Of a stretch of 5,071 bases of DNA, positions 5,029-5,071 are shown piece by piece (within the stretch, counting starts at the first letter, position 1; every line of letters begins with the position of its first letter). Origin of the DNA: Lachnospiraceae bacterium (lineage in GTDB: Bacteria; Bacillota; Clostridia; Lachnospirales; Lachnospiraceae); assembly GCA_017391545.1 (NCBI GenBank), contig JAFOYD010000120.1:1-5071 (forward strand), in the 5' to 3' direction. The notes under the pieces were generated by a model. That model was not told the DNA's origin and did no database searches. It saw only the letters and a list, made by a program, of their open reading frames with translations. A program made the translations under genes and the position numbers.

Positions 5029-5071
5029 AACTCATTATTTTAATCTGATGCAGTCTGGCTTAATCAGAATC

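Noticed and set aside
5044..5068. TCTGAT and ATCAGA inverted pair near the right edge
   Set aside because: The arms are 6 bp with a 13-nt spacer in a short edge fragment; this is expected by chance and has no context.

Overview
The window looks like a chromosomal segment from a Gram-positive anaerobe of the class Clostridia, most likely a motile Lachnospiraceae. This rests on the protein types (clostridial FtsE/FtsX, a PcsB/CwlO-like M23 hydrolase, a CdaR/PucR-type regulator, YjfB), moderate GC content and purine-rich Shine-Dalgarno sequences. It is inferred without any database search.

Positions 1 to 4397 hold five genes on the minus strand, read from right to left: a CdaR/PucR-family regulator (3309-4397), ftsE (2478-3215, TTG start), ftsX (1592-2488, overlapping ftsE by 11 bp), a secreted coiled-coil M23 endopeptidase (312-1568) and the start of a membrane-anchored protein that is probably an S41/CtpA-type protease (1-283, cut by the window edge). 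Gaps are 93 bp between the regulator and ftsE, then an overlap, 23 bp and 28 bp, so the last four genes look like one transcription unit. FtsEX is an ATP-driven membrane complex that activates peptidoglycan hydrolases from inside the cell. The M23 protein has the coiled-coil and conserved zinc-site layout of the partner hydrolase that FtsX controls, so the operon seems to encode the complete machine plus a possible processing protease. The regulator at its head may link it to an unknown signal.

Positions 4398 to 4792 are an AT-rich divergent intergenic region. It contains a dyad near the regulator's presumed promoter, two smaller dyads, a good match to a sigma-D (sigma-28, flagellar) promoter facing right, and a leader that can fold from about its first transcribed base.

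Positions 4793 to 4984 encode a 63-aa YjfB-family protein (putative motility protein) on the plus strand. It is followed at once by a perfect 19-bp intrinsic terminator that reads well in both directions. The last 43 bases hold no assignable gene. I see no mobile element, CRISPR array, tRNA or rRNA. The system is a recognisable one; the less familiar parts are its regulatory sequences and the regulator's position at the head of the ftsEX cluster.
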